NCBI RefSeq assembly: GCF_902859855.1
Contig: NZ_CADIKH010000039.1
Span: forward strand, 1-64,000
From: Paraburkholderia humisilvae
GTDB taxonomy: Bacteria; Pseudomonadota; Gammaproteobacteria; Burkholderiales; Burkholderiaceae
Direction: 5' to 3'
DNA length: 64,000 bases
The notes under the pieces are model-generated. The model had not been told where the DNA came from. It did not search any database and saw nothing but the letters and a program-made list of their open reading frames with translations. Shown here piece after piece: positions 24,829 to 33,879 of this stretch. Each line of letters opens with the position of its first letter. Position 1 is the first letter of the stretch. Made by a program: the position numbers and the translations under genes.

Positions 24829-25376
24829 GTCACTCTCCTATCACACGTCCCATTGACTGACTTCGCCGACCTGAAAGTCACCCGTCAATCACCCGGCGCT
24901 TCCCTGACGTCGACTCGACGAAACGCATCATAGCGATGCGACGTAACTTATCAAAGATATTTTTATAGGTTACATAGCGTCCAGCTACGATCGTCTTGCG
25001 ATCTGAACGAATCGGGCATGCCGGATCCGGACAGCCGTTGAAGCGCGCAACGCACGCGGATCAAGGCGCTCCGACGCGAACGCGTCCAGACATCGAAACC
25101 AGGATGGCGGAACGCGAAACTCCGCCCGCATTTCAGAATCTCGGTGCGCAATACAATCCGGCGCCCAGAGGACCCCATCGGACGATTGACAGCCGTGTGA
25201 AAGCTAAGGGAGCAGCCCGAACGATCGCGAGCCGCGAATATGACATCTGGAAGTCTAAACGACGAACGTCAGCGTTAACCCTTATTCATCAGACGCACAA
25301 ACGTTCCGTTACCTGCAAGGAACGACCGTGAATTTTCATCCCGTGCACAGCACACGTGTTTCTCAAGGAGTAGCAA
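24829..25376. other. Intergenic region upstream of the chemoreceptor gene
   Basis: About 550 bases separate the MDR gene from the chemoreceptor. The segment at about 24940-24975 is AT-rich (a TATTTTTATAGG stretch) and promoter-like. Only short unconvincing frames exist. I saw no recognisable operator, RNA gene or sigma-28 consensus. Confidence 0.4.
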
Positions 25377-26939
25377 TTGAGCCGTCTCAGCGTAAATACA
25401 AAACTATGGATGGCGCTTGTCGTGACCTGGTTGGGTCTCCTCATCCTCGGCGGCTGGGCTGCGCGCGAATCACGCAACACGATGCTGGCCGAGCGGCAAG
25501 GGGCCGTGCAAAACGTCGTGGAAGCCGCATACGGCATCGCGGATCAGTACGCGAAACTTGCCGACGAACGCAAAATGCCGCTTGAACAGGCTCGCGCGGA
25601 AGCGATGGCACGGATTGGCGCGATGCGTTACCCGAACAACGGCTACATCATTATCTGCGATGCGCATCCGACAGTGATCATGCATCCGATCCTCGCCGAT
25701 ATGCGCAATCGCGACGTCACCCACTACAAAGACCCCAATGGCAAGCTGTTCTGGCTCGACATGGTCAAGATCGCTCAGGAGAAAGGTCAGGGCTTCGTCC
25801 AGTATGAAGGCCGGCTTAACGATGGCATTGCGACCAAAATCGCGTTCGTCAAGCGATTCGCCCCATGGGACTGGTATCTGACGTCCGGTGTCTACGTTAA
25901 CGATATCGACAGCGCGTTCTACGCAAACCTGCGAAATTACCTGATCGTCGTGCTCGCAATCGGTGGACTGATCACCGTGGCGATGGTGATGATCATCCGC
26001 AACGTCGAGCGTTCCCTTGGCGGTGAGCCGTCGTACGCGGTAGAAATCGCGGAAACGATTGCAAGCGGCGATCTGACCAGCACGCTCAATCTGCGCGCCA
26101 ATGACAAACAAAGCATGTTGTTCGCGATGCACAACATGCAGCAGCGTCTGATTGATACGATCGCGCGCATTCGCAGCGGCACGGAAACGATCACGGTCGC
26201 CGCCCAGCAGATTTCCGCCGGTAATCAGGACCTGTCGTCGCGCACCGAGGAGCAGGCGGGCTCGCTAAGCGAGACCGCCGCCAGCATGGAACAGCTCACC
26301 GCGACCGTCAAACAGAACGCCGACAATGCGCGCCAGGCAAACCAGCTGGCCGCGAATGCCTCGGAGATCGCCGGCGAAGGGGGCAACGTCGTACATCAGG
26401 TGGTCGACCGCATGCAAAGCATTGCTGCCAGTTCGAGCCGCATTGTCGAAATTATCTCCGTGATCGAAGGCATCGCGTTCCAGACCAACATTCTCGCGCT
26501 CAACGCGGCCGTCGAAGCGGCGCGGGCCGGCGAGGACGGCCGGGGCTTCGCGGTCGTCGCCGGCGAGGTGCGCAGCCTTGCGCAACGCAGCGCGGAAGCC
26601 GCGAAGGAAATCAAGGCGCTCATCGAAGCGTCGGTGCACGAAATCGAGTCGGGCCGCGGGCTTGCGGAACGCGCGGGCGAGACCATCGATTCGATCATGA
26701 AGGCGGTCAAGCACGTGACCGATATCATCGGCGAGATCTCAGCGGCTTCGTCCGAACAGACTCAGGGAATCGAACAGGTCAATATCGCGATCGCGCAGAT
26801 GGACGAAACAACGCAGCAAAACGCCGCCATGGTCGAACAGGCGGCTGCGGCCGCGCAGTCGATGGAAGAACAGGCGCGCAGCTTGCGGGAGACCGTCAAC
26901 GTGTTTCGTGTGGACACCCACGCATTGATGCCGGCGTAG
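25377..26939 (+). CDS. Methyl-accepting chemotaxis protein with single Cache sensor
   Basis: This 520-residue chemoreceptor has a first membrane helix at about residues 12-29, a periplasmic sCache_2-like sensor at about 40-180 (NNGYIIICDAHPTVIMHP, MRNRDVTHYKDPNGK), a second helix near 188-207, a HAMP domain, and a signalling domain whose hairpin tip is EIISVIEGIAFQTNILALNAAVEAARAGEDGRGFAVVAGE (continuous conserved block near residue 360). The start codon is TTG with CAAGGAG upstream. No NWETF-type C-terminal tether was seen. No che genes are nearby, so it feeds into a distant chemotaxis system. Ligand is probably a small organic acid, by analogy with sCache receptors. Confidence 0.93.
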   Translation: MSRLSVNTKLWMALVVTWLGLLILGGWAARESRNTMLAERQGAVQNVVEAAYGIADQYAKLADERKMPLEQARAEAMARIGAMRYPNNGYIIICDAHPTVIMHPILADMRNRDVTHYKDPNGKLFWLDMVKIAQEKGQGFVQYEGRLNDGIATKIAFVKRFAPWDWYLTSGVYVNDIDSAFYANLRNYLIVVLAIGGLITVAMVMIIRNVERSLGGEPSYAVEIAETIASGDLTSTLNLRANDKQSMLFAMHNMQQRLIDTIARIRSGTETITVAAQQISAGNQDLSSRTEEQAGSLSETAASMEQLTATVKQNADNARQANQLAANASEIAGEGGNVVHQVVDRMQSIAASSSRIVEIISVIEGIAFQTNILALNAAVEAARAGEDGRGFAVVAGEVRSLAQRSAEAAKEIKALIEASVHEIESGRGLAERAGETIDSIMKAVKHVTDIIGEISAASSEQTQGIEQVNIAIAQMDETTQQNAAMVEQAAAAAQSMEEQARSLRETVNVFRVDTHALMPA

Positions 26940-26960
26940 TCCGCCACAGCGAAGGTCATA

Positions 26961-26990
26961 AAATGGGGGAATCGAACGATTCCCCCATTT
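26961..26990 (+). terminator. Intrinsic terminator after the chemoreceptor gene
   Basis: A 13-bp perfect stem (AAATGGGGGAATC with GATTCCCCCATTT) around a GAAC loop is followed by a T-rich tract. The A-rich leader means it can also terminate leftward transcription, although the converging dioxygenase gene ends only 51 bases to its right. Confidence 0.85.
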
Positions 26991-27040
26991 TTATTCCGCG
27001 CCGTTCGGCTGCGCCAAACCGCCCGCTAAACGCAATACGG

Positions 27041-28066
27041 TTAGCCGTTATAGAAGCGCCGACCCGCATTGCGCAACCACAAACGCACCAGGTGCCGCTT
27101 GCGCTCGGGTTCGGGATAGTCGACGAATCCGGTGCGGCGATGCCCGCAGCGCCTGTTGTCGACGATCTGAATCTGTCCGGGCTCGAAGAAGAACTCCCTG
27201 CATAGATGCGGCTCGCGCATCGTCTGCTCAAGCGCTTCAAGCGCTTCAGCGGTTTCGTCGTCCATCACCAGGCCCGCCATGGCGTAACCGTTAACCACAT
27301 GGCGATGCGACAGCCGGCAAAGCAGTTGCTGACCGACCGTCTGAAACAGCGGATGGCTGATCACGGTCGCGTCGTCGGGCGCGTGCTCGCGCTGCCGATC
27401 AAACAGATAAGGCCGATAGAGCCGCGGCAGCAGATCCGGAGTGCGCTTGAGCATTTCGTTATACACCGTATAGAAGCTGACGATACTGCTCACCCCGCCT
27501 TCCATCGCCGGTTGCAGACACAACAATGCGACATAGTCCGGCGGATACAGGTTGTAGCTGTTATCCGTATGAAAGTTTTGCTCGGCATTCGTGATGTCCG
27601 GGCGCACGCCGTTGCCGGGCGGCTTGCCGAGATCGCGCACGTCGTAAATCATCTTGCCGTCCCAGCTCTGCGCAACGGGCCTTGCGACGAGTTGCGACAG
27701 AATCCAGTAGACCGCCTGAGACGCTTGTACGCCGTATTCGTGCACCGGCAGCTTGTCGATGATCACAAACCCGGGGCCCGCTTCGAGTTCGGCTTGCGCA
27801 TCGAGCATCATCTGTTTGCAGGCAGGCAGATCGAAGTCCGCGGCATCGAGCAGGACCGTCGGCAACGGATTCGCACGCAAGGTGCCGACCAGTTCATCGA
27901 GCTCGCGACGACATGCGGCACTGACCTTGATCATGCCGTCGTGCGGGCTCAGGCTTTTGCCGGTCCACGCAATACGGCCGTCAAATGGCAGGGTTCGGAT
28001 GTCCGGGCTCGCGGACGGGGTCCCCTCTTCGAGTATCAACGCGCTGTGGTTCACGCTGTCATTCAT
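27041..28066 (-). CDS. TauD/TfdA-family 2-oxoglutarate-dependent dioxygenase
   Basis: This 341-residue protein belongs to the TauD/TfdA superfamily of non-heme Fe(II), 2-oxoglutarate-dependent dioxygenases. The iron facial triad appears as H-x-D in NFHTDNSYN and the distal His in GHRRTGFVD near the C-terminus, with a following Arg-rich segment for 2-oxoglutarate (PERKRHLVRLWLRN). It oxidises an organic substrate of unknown identity. It is divergent from a LysR regulator across a perfect inverted repeat, which suggests inducible control. The neighbouring MHS transporter and CoA-transferase could belong to the same catabolic route, which is inference. Confidence 0.85.
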   Translation of the reverse strand: MNDSVNHSALILEEGTPSASPDIRTLPFDGRIAWTGKSLSPHDGMIKVSAACRRELDELVGTLRANPLPTVLLDAADFDLPACKQMMLDAQAELEAGPGFVIIDKLPVHEYGVQASQAVYWILSQLVARPVAQSWDGKMIYDVRDLGKPPGNGVRPDITNAEQNFHTDNSYNLYPPDYVALLCLQPAMEGGVSSIVSFYTVYNEMLKRTPDLLPRLYRPYLFDRQREHAPDDATVISHPLFQTVGQQLLCRLSHRHVVNGYAMAGLVMDDETAEALEALEQTMREPHLCREFFFEPGQIQIVDNRRCGHRRTGFVDYPEPERKRHLVRLWLRNAGRRFYNG

Positions 28067-28142
28067 TCACCCGCTCCTGTATGAAGTTGTCTGCACGGCA
28101 TAGCCACTCTAGGGTTTTTGCGTGCTGCCGAATAGCGATATA

Positions 28143-28164
28143 TTTCGATCAACCCCGATCGAAA
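28143..28164. promoter_or_regulatory. Perfect inverted repeat between dioxygenase and LysR gene
   Basis: TTTCGATC, a 6-base spacer (AACCCC), then GATCGAAA form an 8-bp perfect inverted repeat in the divergent gap. Length and position fit a LysR-type recognition site (T-N11-A style) controlling both genes. Confidence 0.65.
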
Positions 28165-28200
28165 AACCCGATGAACGGTGCGAACTTCCGACTACACCCT

Positions 28201-29091
28201 ATGGATATCCGACAGCTCGAAACCCTGATCCGTATCGTCGAAACCGGCAGCTTCGCAGGCGCCGCCGACGCGCTCTGCGCCACCCAGTCGACCATCTCCG
28301 CACGCATTGGCGCGCTGGAGCGATCGCTCGGCGTGGAGCTGTTCGACCGTTCGTCGCATCGTGCCCGGCTCACGCCGAAGGGTCAGGAACTGCTGAAGCC
28401 AGCGCAGGAAATCGTCGCGCTCGCGGCACGCGTACGGCATCAGATCGGCAATGCGCAAGCCCTCACCGGCACCGTGAGAGTGGGCGTGGTCGGACTCGTC
28501 GCGCTCACCTCGCTGCCGAAGCTGATGTCCGCCGTGCGCGATCGCTATCCTGGCGTATCGGTCATGCTCGACATCTCACTGACCGCGTCGCTGGTCGACA
28601 AGCTGCGCGAAGGCGCGATCGATGTCGCGATCGTCACCGGCCCGCTCGATAAGTCCGGTGTCACGTGCGTTCCCCTTGGGCACGACGAGTTTGTCTGGAT
28701 CGCACCCAGTACGCTCAATGTGCCGTCCGGGCGCATGACGCCGGTCGACCTCGCACGCTGGCCGGTACTGGGCCTGTCGTCGCAGTCGCATCATTACCCG
28801 GTCATCGAACGCTGGTTCCGCGAAGGCGGCGCGGAGTACAACCCGGTCATCTCATGCAATACCGTGCGCGTATTAGGCGACCTGACGCTTGCCGGACTCG
28901 GCGTCAGCTTGCTGCCGCGCCGCTCGTATGCGGCGGAAATCGCCGCCGGCATGCTAAAGGTGCTCAACACCACGCCGGAGATCGCTCCCGTTGAACTGGT
29001 CGCGCTATACCGCACCAGCACAACGAATTCGCTGACCCACGCGATCGCCGCGCTGGCCAGCGAAATCAGCGAGTTTTCAGGTCGCCTTTGA
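28201..29091 (+). CDS. LysR-family transcriptional regulator
   Basis: This 296-residue LysR-type regulator has the HTH at about residues 1-60 (LETLIRIVETGSFAGAADALCATQSTISARIGALE) and a substrate-binding domain with a typical LPRRSYAAEIAAG segment. The ATG at the start of MDIRQLETL gives standard family length; an upstream ATG adding ten residues is possible. It is divergent from the TauD-like dioxygenase, with a perfect inverted repeat in between. It is the likely activator of the dioxygenase in response to the substrate. Confidence 0.9.
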   Translation: MDIRQLETLIRIVETGSFAGAADALCATQSTISARIGALERSLGVELFDRSSHRARLTPKGQELLKPAQEIVALAARVRHQIGNAQALTGTVRVGVVGLVALTSLPKLMSAVRDRYPGVSVMLDISLTASLVDKLREGAIDVAIVTGPLDKSGVTCVPLGHDEFVWIAPSTLNVPSGRMTPVDLARWPVLGLSSQSHHYPVIERWFREGGAEYNPVISCNTVRVLGDLTLAGLGVSLLPRRSYAAEIAAGMLKVLNTTPEIAPVELVALYRTSTTNSLTHAIAALASEISEFSGRL

Positions 29092-29116
29092 AGCCATCGC
29101 GTGTCGCGTGTATCGC

Positions 29117-30439
29117 TCACGAGTGACGCTGTGACAGCCCCTCTTCGAAGGCCATGCCGGCCGAAGCCGATGACGCTTCGGCTTTCGGAAACATCCGGAA
29201 TGTCGCGATCAGCGCGACCGCTGCCGCACCACTCAACCAGACGGCCGGCATCGCGTTGTTCCCGGTCGTGTGGATCAGCAACGTGCAAATGACCGGCGTA
29301 AATCCGCCGAAAACCGCCTGCGCAACACTCCAGACCAGCGAGAACCCGGTGCTGCGAATATGCGCAGGCATGATCTCCGTCAGCGCGACGACCATCCCCC
29401 CCTGATACGAGCCATAAATAAACGCATACCAGACTTCGACCGCCATTAGCCGCGCAAAGCTAGGCGCCTGAACGAGCCAGTACATCGCCGGATAGGCAGT
29501 CAGGATGACGAGCGCCGCGCACACGGTGAGCACGGGCCGGCGTCCCACCTTGTCGGAAAGCGCGCCGATAATCGGTAGCATGGCGAAGTTGGTCAGACCG
29601 ACGGCCATCGTGACGAGGAACGTGTCCATGGCCGGCAGCTTAAGCACACTTTGACCATAAGTCGGCGTATACGCGGTAATCAGGTTGAACATCACCGCGG
29701 TCATTGTCACCAGCATCACCGCACCGCCGATCTTGCGGCGATGGTCGCGCAGCGACTGGAAAATCTGCCGCGGCGTGGGCGTCGTTTTACGCGCTTTGAA
29801 TACATCGGTTTCGCGCAAACGGCGGCGCATCGAAAACAGCACAGGGATGATCAGGCAGCCGATCACAAACGGAATGCGCCAACCCCATGAATCCATCTGC
29901 TGCGGGGTCAACTGCCATCGCAACACGACGCCCAGCACCGCTGCAAACACCACCGCCAGTTGCTGACTGGCCGATTGCCAGCTGACGAAAAATCCACGCC
30001 GCTTTGGCGGCGCGATTTCGGCGAGATAGACAGACACACCGCCCAGCTCCGCGCCGGCGGAGAACCCTTGCAGCAAACGTCCGCACACGACGATGATCGG
30101 CGCGGCGATGCCGATCGTCGAATACCCGGGCACACAGGTAATCATCAGCATGCCGATCGCCATCAAACCGAGCGTCAGCAACAAACCCTTGCGCCGTCCC
30201 TTCCGATCGATATATCCGCCGAGCACCAGCGCACCGATGGGTCTCATCAGGAAGCCGACGCCGAACGTCGCAAGAGACAGCAACAGCGAAACGAACTCAT
30301 TGCCGCGCGGAAACAGCGCGTGCGCGATGGAAACCGCATAAAAGCCGTAGACGGAGAAGTCGTACATCTCCAGAAAGTTTCCGCTTGTGACGCGGAAGAT
30401 GGTTCTTGCCCACGGTTCTGATCTGGAATGCGCCTGCAT
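29117..30439 (-). CDS. MFS metabolite:H+ symporter (MHS family)
   Basis: This 440-residue permease has twelve predicted helices and the MHS-family signatures: the N-terminal GNFLEMYDFSVYGFYA, loop 2-3 motif GGYIDRKGRRKGLL and the ISDKVGRRPVL-like motif in loop 8-9. MHS members import organic acids such as citrate, tricarballylate, ketoglutarate or proline betaine with protons; the sequence resembles the citrate/tricarballylate subgroup, but the substrate is unconfirmed. It is preceded by the CoA-transferase gene on the same strand with about 100 bases between them, so the two form a likely uptake and activation pair. Confidence 0.87.
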   Translation of the reverse strand: MQAHSRSEPWARTIFRVTSGNFLEMYDFSVYGFYAVSIAHALFPRGNEFVSLLLSLATFGVGFLMRPIGALVLGGYIDRKGRRKGLLLTLGLMAIGMLMITCVPGYSTIGIAAPIIVVCGRLLQGFSAGAELGGVSVYLAEIAPPKRRGFFVSWQSASQQLAVVFAAVLGVVLRWQLTPQQMDSWGWRIPFVIGCLIIPVLFSMRRRLRETDVFKARKTTPTPRQIFQSLRDHRRKIGGAVMLVTMTAVMFNLITAYTPTYGQSVLKLPAMDTFLVTMAVGLTNFAMLPIIGALSDKVGRRPVLTVCAALVILTAYPAMYWLVQAPSFARLMAVEVWYAFIYGSYQGGMVVALTEIMPAHIRSTGFSLVWSVAQAVFGGFTPVICTLLIHTTGNNAMPAVWLSGAAAVALIATFRMFPKAEASSASAGMAFEEGLSQRHS

Positions 30440-30541
30440 GGGTGGTGGTCCCCTTTTCTTTGTACTGCTGCTAACCCCGTATTCGTGTTGGTTCAGGCTA
30501 ACGCCAATGCGACTTTATCTGCTATGTATGACGAAATAATC

Positions 30542-31693
30542 TCAGTCCGCTCGCACATCGACTCGCCACAGTAGCTCGTCGTTATGCTCACCCAACGCCG
30601 GAGGCCGGCGGCGAATGCTCGCACGCTTGCCGGAAAACCGCACCGGCGACGTGAACGTGCGCGTCACCTTTCCGTTGGGCAACTCGACGGGCTGAACCCA
30701 TTGCATATGCTCGACCTGTTCGTCCTGAAGCACTTGCGAATAGCGGTTGATCGGCGCGCACGGTACGCCGGCTGTTCGGAAGCAATGGATCCAGTGCGCC
30801 GCGTCGGCCGTCGCGAAGACGGTCTCGAGTATTTCGCCTAGCTCGACCTGATGCTGCGCGCGCAGCGTGGTGGTCAGGAATCTTGAATCGTTCGCGAGAT
30901 CGTCGCGATTGACGGCCCGGCAAACCGACCGCCAGAGCACATCGTTGCCGGCCGCCATGCCGAAATACGTGTCGCGTGCCTTGAACGCCTGATATGGCGC
31001 GTTACGCGGATGAGCGGAGCCGAGCTTGACGGGGTCCTTTCCGGTGCCGAAGTATTCAGAGGTCTGCAATGCGGCTATCGCAAGCGTAGCGCCCAGCATC
31101 GGCACGTCGATATGCGTGCCCTGGCCGGTTTGCGCGACGCCGCGCAATGCGGATACCACCGAAAACGCCGCGTACAGGCCTGCCGAGAAATCGGCGAGCG
31201 GCACGCCGCACTTCACCGGCACACCGCCCGCCTCCCCCGTGATGCTCATGATCCCGCTCATCGCCTGAACGGTCAGATCGAACCCACCCTCCTGCGAACG
31301 CGGTCCGTCCTGACCATAGGCGGAAATCGAGCAATAGACGAGCTGCGGATTGAGCCGGCTTAATTGCGCATAACCCAGCCCGAGTCGATCCATCGCGCCG
31401 GGACGGTTGTTCTCGATGACCACTTGCGCGTCGCGCACCAGCAACCGCGCCTGTTCGGCGTCGATCGGGTCTTTCAGATCGAGCGCGACGGAGCGCTTGT
31501 TGCGATTAAGGGACGCGAAATTTTCACTGTAGCCGTCCGTAATCGGTGGCCACGTACGCAGCGTATCGCCACCCTTCGGGTTTTCGACCTTGATGACGTC
31601 CGCCCCCATGTCGCCAAGCAGCATGCCGCAATAGGGGCCCGCGGCGACATTGCAAAACTCGATGACACGAATTCCCTCGAGCGGCATCTCCAT
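30542..31693 (-). CDS. Class III CoA-transferase (CaiB/BaiF family)
   Basis: This 383-residue protein belongs to the CaiB-BaiF (formyl-CoA transferase) family. It starts with the typical MPLEGIRVIEFCNVAAGPYCGMLLGDMGADVIKVE-like fold opening and carries the catalytic Asp D139 in GGFDLTVQAMSG. It moves CoA from a donor thioester to a carboxylic acid. Its neighbour is the MHS symporter, and an IclR regulator is upstream; together they suggest import and CoA activation of a dicarboxylic or related acid. A perfect 19-base inverted repeat lies about 145 bases upstream of its start. Confidence 0.88.
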   Translation of the reverse strand: MEMPLEGIRVIEFCNVAAGPYCGMLLGDMGADVIKVENPKGGDTLRTWPPITDGYSENFASLNRNKRSVALDLKDPIDAEQARLLVRDAQVVIENNRPGAMDRLGLGYAQLSRLNPQLVYCSISAYGQDGPRSQEGGFDLTVQAMSGIMSITGEAGGVPVKCGVPLADFSAGLYAAFSVVSALRGVAQTGQGTHIDVPMLGATLAIAALQTSEYFGTGKDPVKLGSAHPRNAPYQAFKARDTYFGMAAGNDVLWRSVCRAVNRDDLANDSRFLTTTLRAQHQVELGEILETVFATADAAHWIHCFRTAGVPCAPINRYSQVLQDEQVEHMQWVQPVELPNGKVTRTFTSPVRFSGKRASIRRRPPALGEHNDELLWRVDVRAD

Positions 31694-32042
31694 GCGATTC
31701 CTCGGCGGTAGTACACGCAGGATGTCTGCGTGTCTCGCCCGCTGTCATCTCGAGCAATGTGTGGCGATCGAGCCAGCGGCGTCGAAAACATTGTGCAGTG
31801 ATCCCGCAGATGTGTAAACCCAAATATCGTTATGAACGTCCTAACCTTTAGGACGACATGCAGGCCGAAACAAAGGCCCGGATTCGAGCCCGGAGGTTGT
31901 CGGTATCGCGCGGGAAAACTTGAGGAAAACGCAGCGTTGTCATCGTCGCACTCGGGCGACAGACTGGGTGCGTTGTCAGATTACCGGTTACTGTACGGTA
32001 CCGAAGAGGCCCGCCGCAGCAAGCCCGACGCAGAAGACGGCA
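31694..32042. other. Intergenic promoter region of the CoA-transferase gene
   Basis: This gap of about 350 bases lies between the IclR stop and the CoA-transferase start, both on the minus strand. Its main feature is a perfect inverted repeat at 31837-31855. An AT-rich patch (CAAATATCGTTATG) adjoins it and could be a promoter. No reading frame of note is present. Confidence 0.5.
31837..31855. promoter_or_regulatory. Perfect 8-bp inverted repeat, candidate IclR operator
   Basis: CGTCCTAA, CCT, then TTAGGACG form a perfect inverted repeat of 8-bp arms. It lies upstream of the CoA-transferase gene and downstream of the IclR gene, which is the plausible regulator. No other copy was noticed in the window. 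Confidence 0.6.
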
Positions 32043-32813
32043 CTACGCACTTGTATTGAAGTACGGTTGCCTGAATCCCATTGATCGGGAAATTTGAGCC
32101 CCCGCTTTCAGGACTTCGGGCGTGAGGGCTTTTATGCGTTTTGGGCTCAAACGCTCCAACGGCCCCGATATGCCGATCGCCGCGACGACGACGCCCATTC
32201 CGTCGAAAACGGGTGATGCAAGCCCGCCTACAGAGTCGCGCCATTCGCCGCGATTGACCGAACACCCCGTCCGCCCGATCCTGCGCAGCTCGGCCTGCAA
32301 CGCCGCGCGATCGGTGATGGTCGCGGGCGTGTGTGCGTGCAGATCGCGGACCCGGCGATCGAGATAGTCCGCGGCCTGGAAGGCAAGCAGTGCTTTGCCG
32401 GTGGCCACGCAATACGCAGGCGCTCGGCCGCCCACCACCGAATAGGCGCGTACGGGCTGCGGACTATCAAGCTTGTCGACGTAGATCACCGTATCGCCGT
32501 CCAGCACCGATAGATGCACAGTTTCTTCGGTAAGGTCGGCGAGCTGCCGCATAACCGGCGCCGCCTGATGCCGTACATCCAGTCGAGAAATCTGCAGCGT
32601 GCCGAGTTCGAACAGCTTCAGCGTGCTGCGATACACGCCGCTTGCTTCGTCCCGGACTGCATAGCCCGCATGCGCAAGCGTCTGTAGCGTGCGATGAGCG
32701 TTGCTTTTGGTGAGGCCAAGCCGGACTGCCAGCGCCTGTATGGTCAAAGGCTCGCCATCTAGCGCGGCGAGCGCTTCGAGCACCATGAGCCCCTTGAGTA
32801 GCGTTTTGTCCAT
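32043..32813 (-). CDS. IclR-family transcriptional regulator
   Basis: This 256-residue regulator has an N-terminal winged HTH at about residues 10-60 (ALAVRLGLTKSNAHRTLQTLAHAGYAVRD) and the IclR effector domain (DGDTVIYVDKLDSPQPVRAYSVVGGRAPAYCVATGKALLAF). The chosen ATG gives the standard N-terminus before the HTH (MDKTLLKGLMVLEALA); upstream in-frame starts add up to 28 poorly conserved residues and none has a clear ribosome binding site. It probably represses or activates the CoA-transferase and MHS transporter genes that follow it on the same strand. Confidence 0.87.
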   Translation of the reverse strand: MDKTLLKGLMVLEALAALDGEPLTIQALAVRLGLTKSNAHRTLQTLAHAGYAVRDEASGVYRSTLKLFELGTLQISRLDVRHQAAPVMRQLADLTEETVHLSVLDGDTVIYVDKLDSPQPVRAYSVVGGRAPAYCVATGKALLAFQAADYLDRRVRDLHAHTPATITDRAALQAELRRIGRTGCSVNRGEWRDSVGGLASPVFDGMGVVVAAIGISGPLERLSPKRIKALTPEVLKAGAQISRSMGFRQPYFNTSA

Positions 32814-32964
32814 GCTTCGATTGCCGCTGACGGGAAAGCGACATTCTTGCATAGGCCGGTGCGCGCACGCCCTCCGACCGATCAATCTGTTTTCCATTTA
32901 CTTCGGAATACGATTTTTCTGTCGTGGTGACCACGGTGCACACACGCTTCGTGAGCCGACACGC

Positions 32965-33678
32965 TTACATACAGGGCTCACTTTCGACGCCGACCTTGAC
33001 CAGGTCCAGCCGGTATCCAAGCGTGTAAATGGACGACAGCCGCAAACCATTCTCGGGGCTCAACTTCAGTTTTTGCCGGATTCTATAGATATGCGTGTCG
33101 AGCGAGCGCGACTCGACACTGAGTTCCCGCCCCCAGGCAGTCATTGCCAGCAGATCTCTCGACAATATCTTGCCGAGGTTACCGAACAGCGCCAATACGA
33201 GTTGAAACTCCTTGGTCGTCAGCTCGATCTTGCTGCCGCGCAGCGTCACGCTGCGCTCCAGTGGATCGAGAACGTAGTCGCCGGCTCGGATCGGCGCATC
33301 GTGCACGGCCGTTCGCGCGACACGCCGTAACAACGCCTTCACTCTCGCGGCAAGTTCCTCCGCGCGAAACGGCTTGACCATATAGTCGTCCGCGCCGGCA
33401 TCGAGCGCCCTGACGACATCGACTTCGTGAACGCGGCTCGTCAGAAACAGCACGCCATATTTCACATTGGTGCGCGCGCGAATCCAGTTCAGCACTTCAA
33501 TGCCGCTCATTCGCGGCAAATGCCAATCGAGAACGACAGCATCGATCGGTTCCGATCGCAAGCAGCGTACCGCTCGCTCGCCATCGTCAACGATCGTGAG
33601 TGTGTGGCTCAACGAACTCAATGCATTCGATACGGCTTGCGCCTGAATCGGATCGTCCTCGACAACAAGAATGCGCAT
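32965..33678 (-). CDS. OmpR/PhoB-family response regulator
   Basis: This 237-residue response regulator has a receiver domain with acidic pocket EDD at residues 7-9, phosphoacceptor D51 (VVLDWHLP) and the switch Lys in YMVKPF, followed by an OmpR-type winged-helix DNA-binding domain (LTTKEFQLVLALFGN, SLDTHIYRIRQKLKL). It lies 201 bases downstream of the histidine kinase gene on the same strand. A 14-bp palindrome in that gap could be its own site. Targets are unknown; the divergent EAL protein and ion channel on the other side of the kinase are candidates. Confidence 0.92.
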   Translation of the reverse strand: MRILVVEDDPIQAQAVSNALSSLSHTLTIVDDGERAVRCLRSEPIDAVVLDWHLPRMSGIEVLNWIRARTNVKYGVLFLTSRVHEVDVVRALDAGADDYMVKPFRAEELAARVKALLRRVARTAVHDAPIRAGDYVLDPLERSVTLRGSKIELTTKEFQLVLALFGNLGKILSRDLLAMTAWGRELSVESRSLDTHIYRIRQKLKLSPENGLRLSSIYTLGYRLDLVKVGVESEPCM

Positions 33679-33744
33679 GTGTGACCCCGAGCATTGTGAC
33701 TTTCTTATGTCCGACTCGCGTACAGTTAAAGCTTTCGCTATTCA

Positions 33745-33758
33745 CGCAAACGTTTGCG
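33745..33758. promoter_or_regulatory. 14-bp perfect palindrome between kinase and response regulator
   Basis: CGCAAACGTTTGCG is a perfect 14-bp palindrome in the AT-rich 201-base gap before the response regulator gene. Its half-site style resembles LacI/GalR operators, but no LacI protein is encoded nearby. It may be an operator for a separate promoter of the response regulator. Confidence 0.45.
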
Positions 33759-33879
33759 CTAACGGCAGTGTCGACACGTCGAATGATCCTAGAGTACCAA
33801 CTATAAATATGTTTGAACTTTTGTGAACTTCGCAATCGTGGACATTGACGCGCAATGCGCATTGCATTAGCCAGCACGA

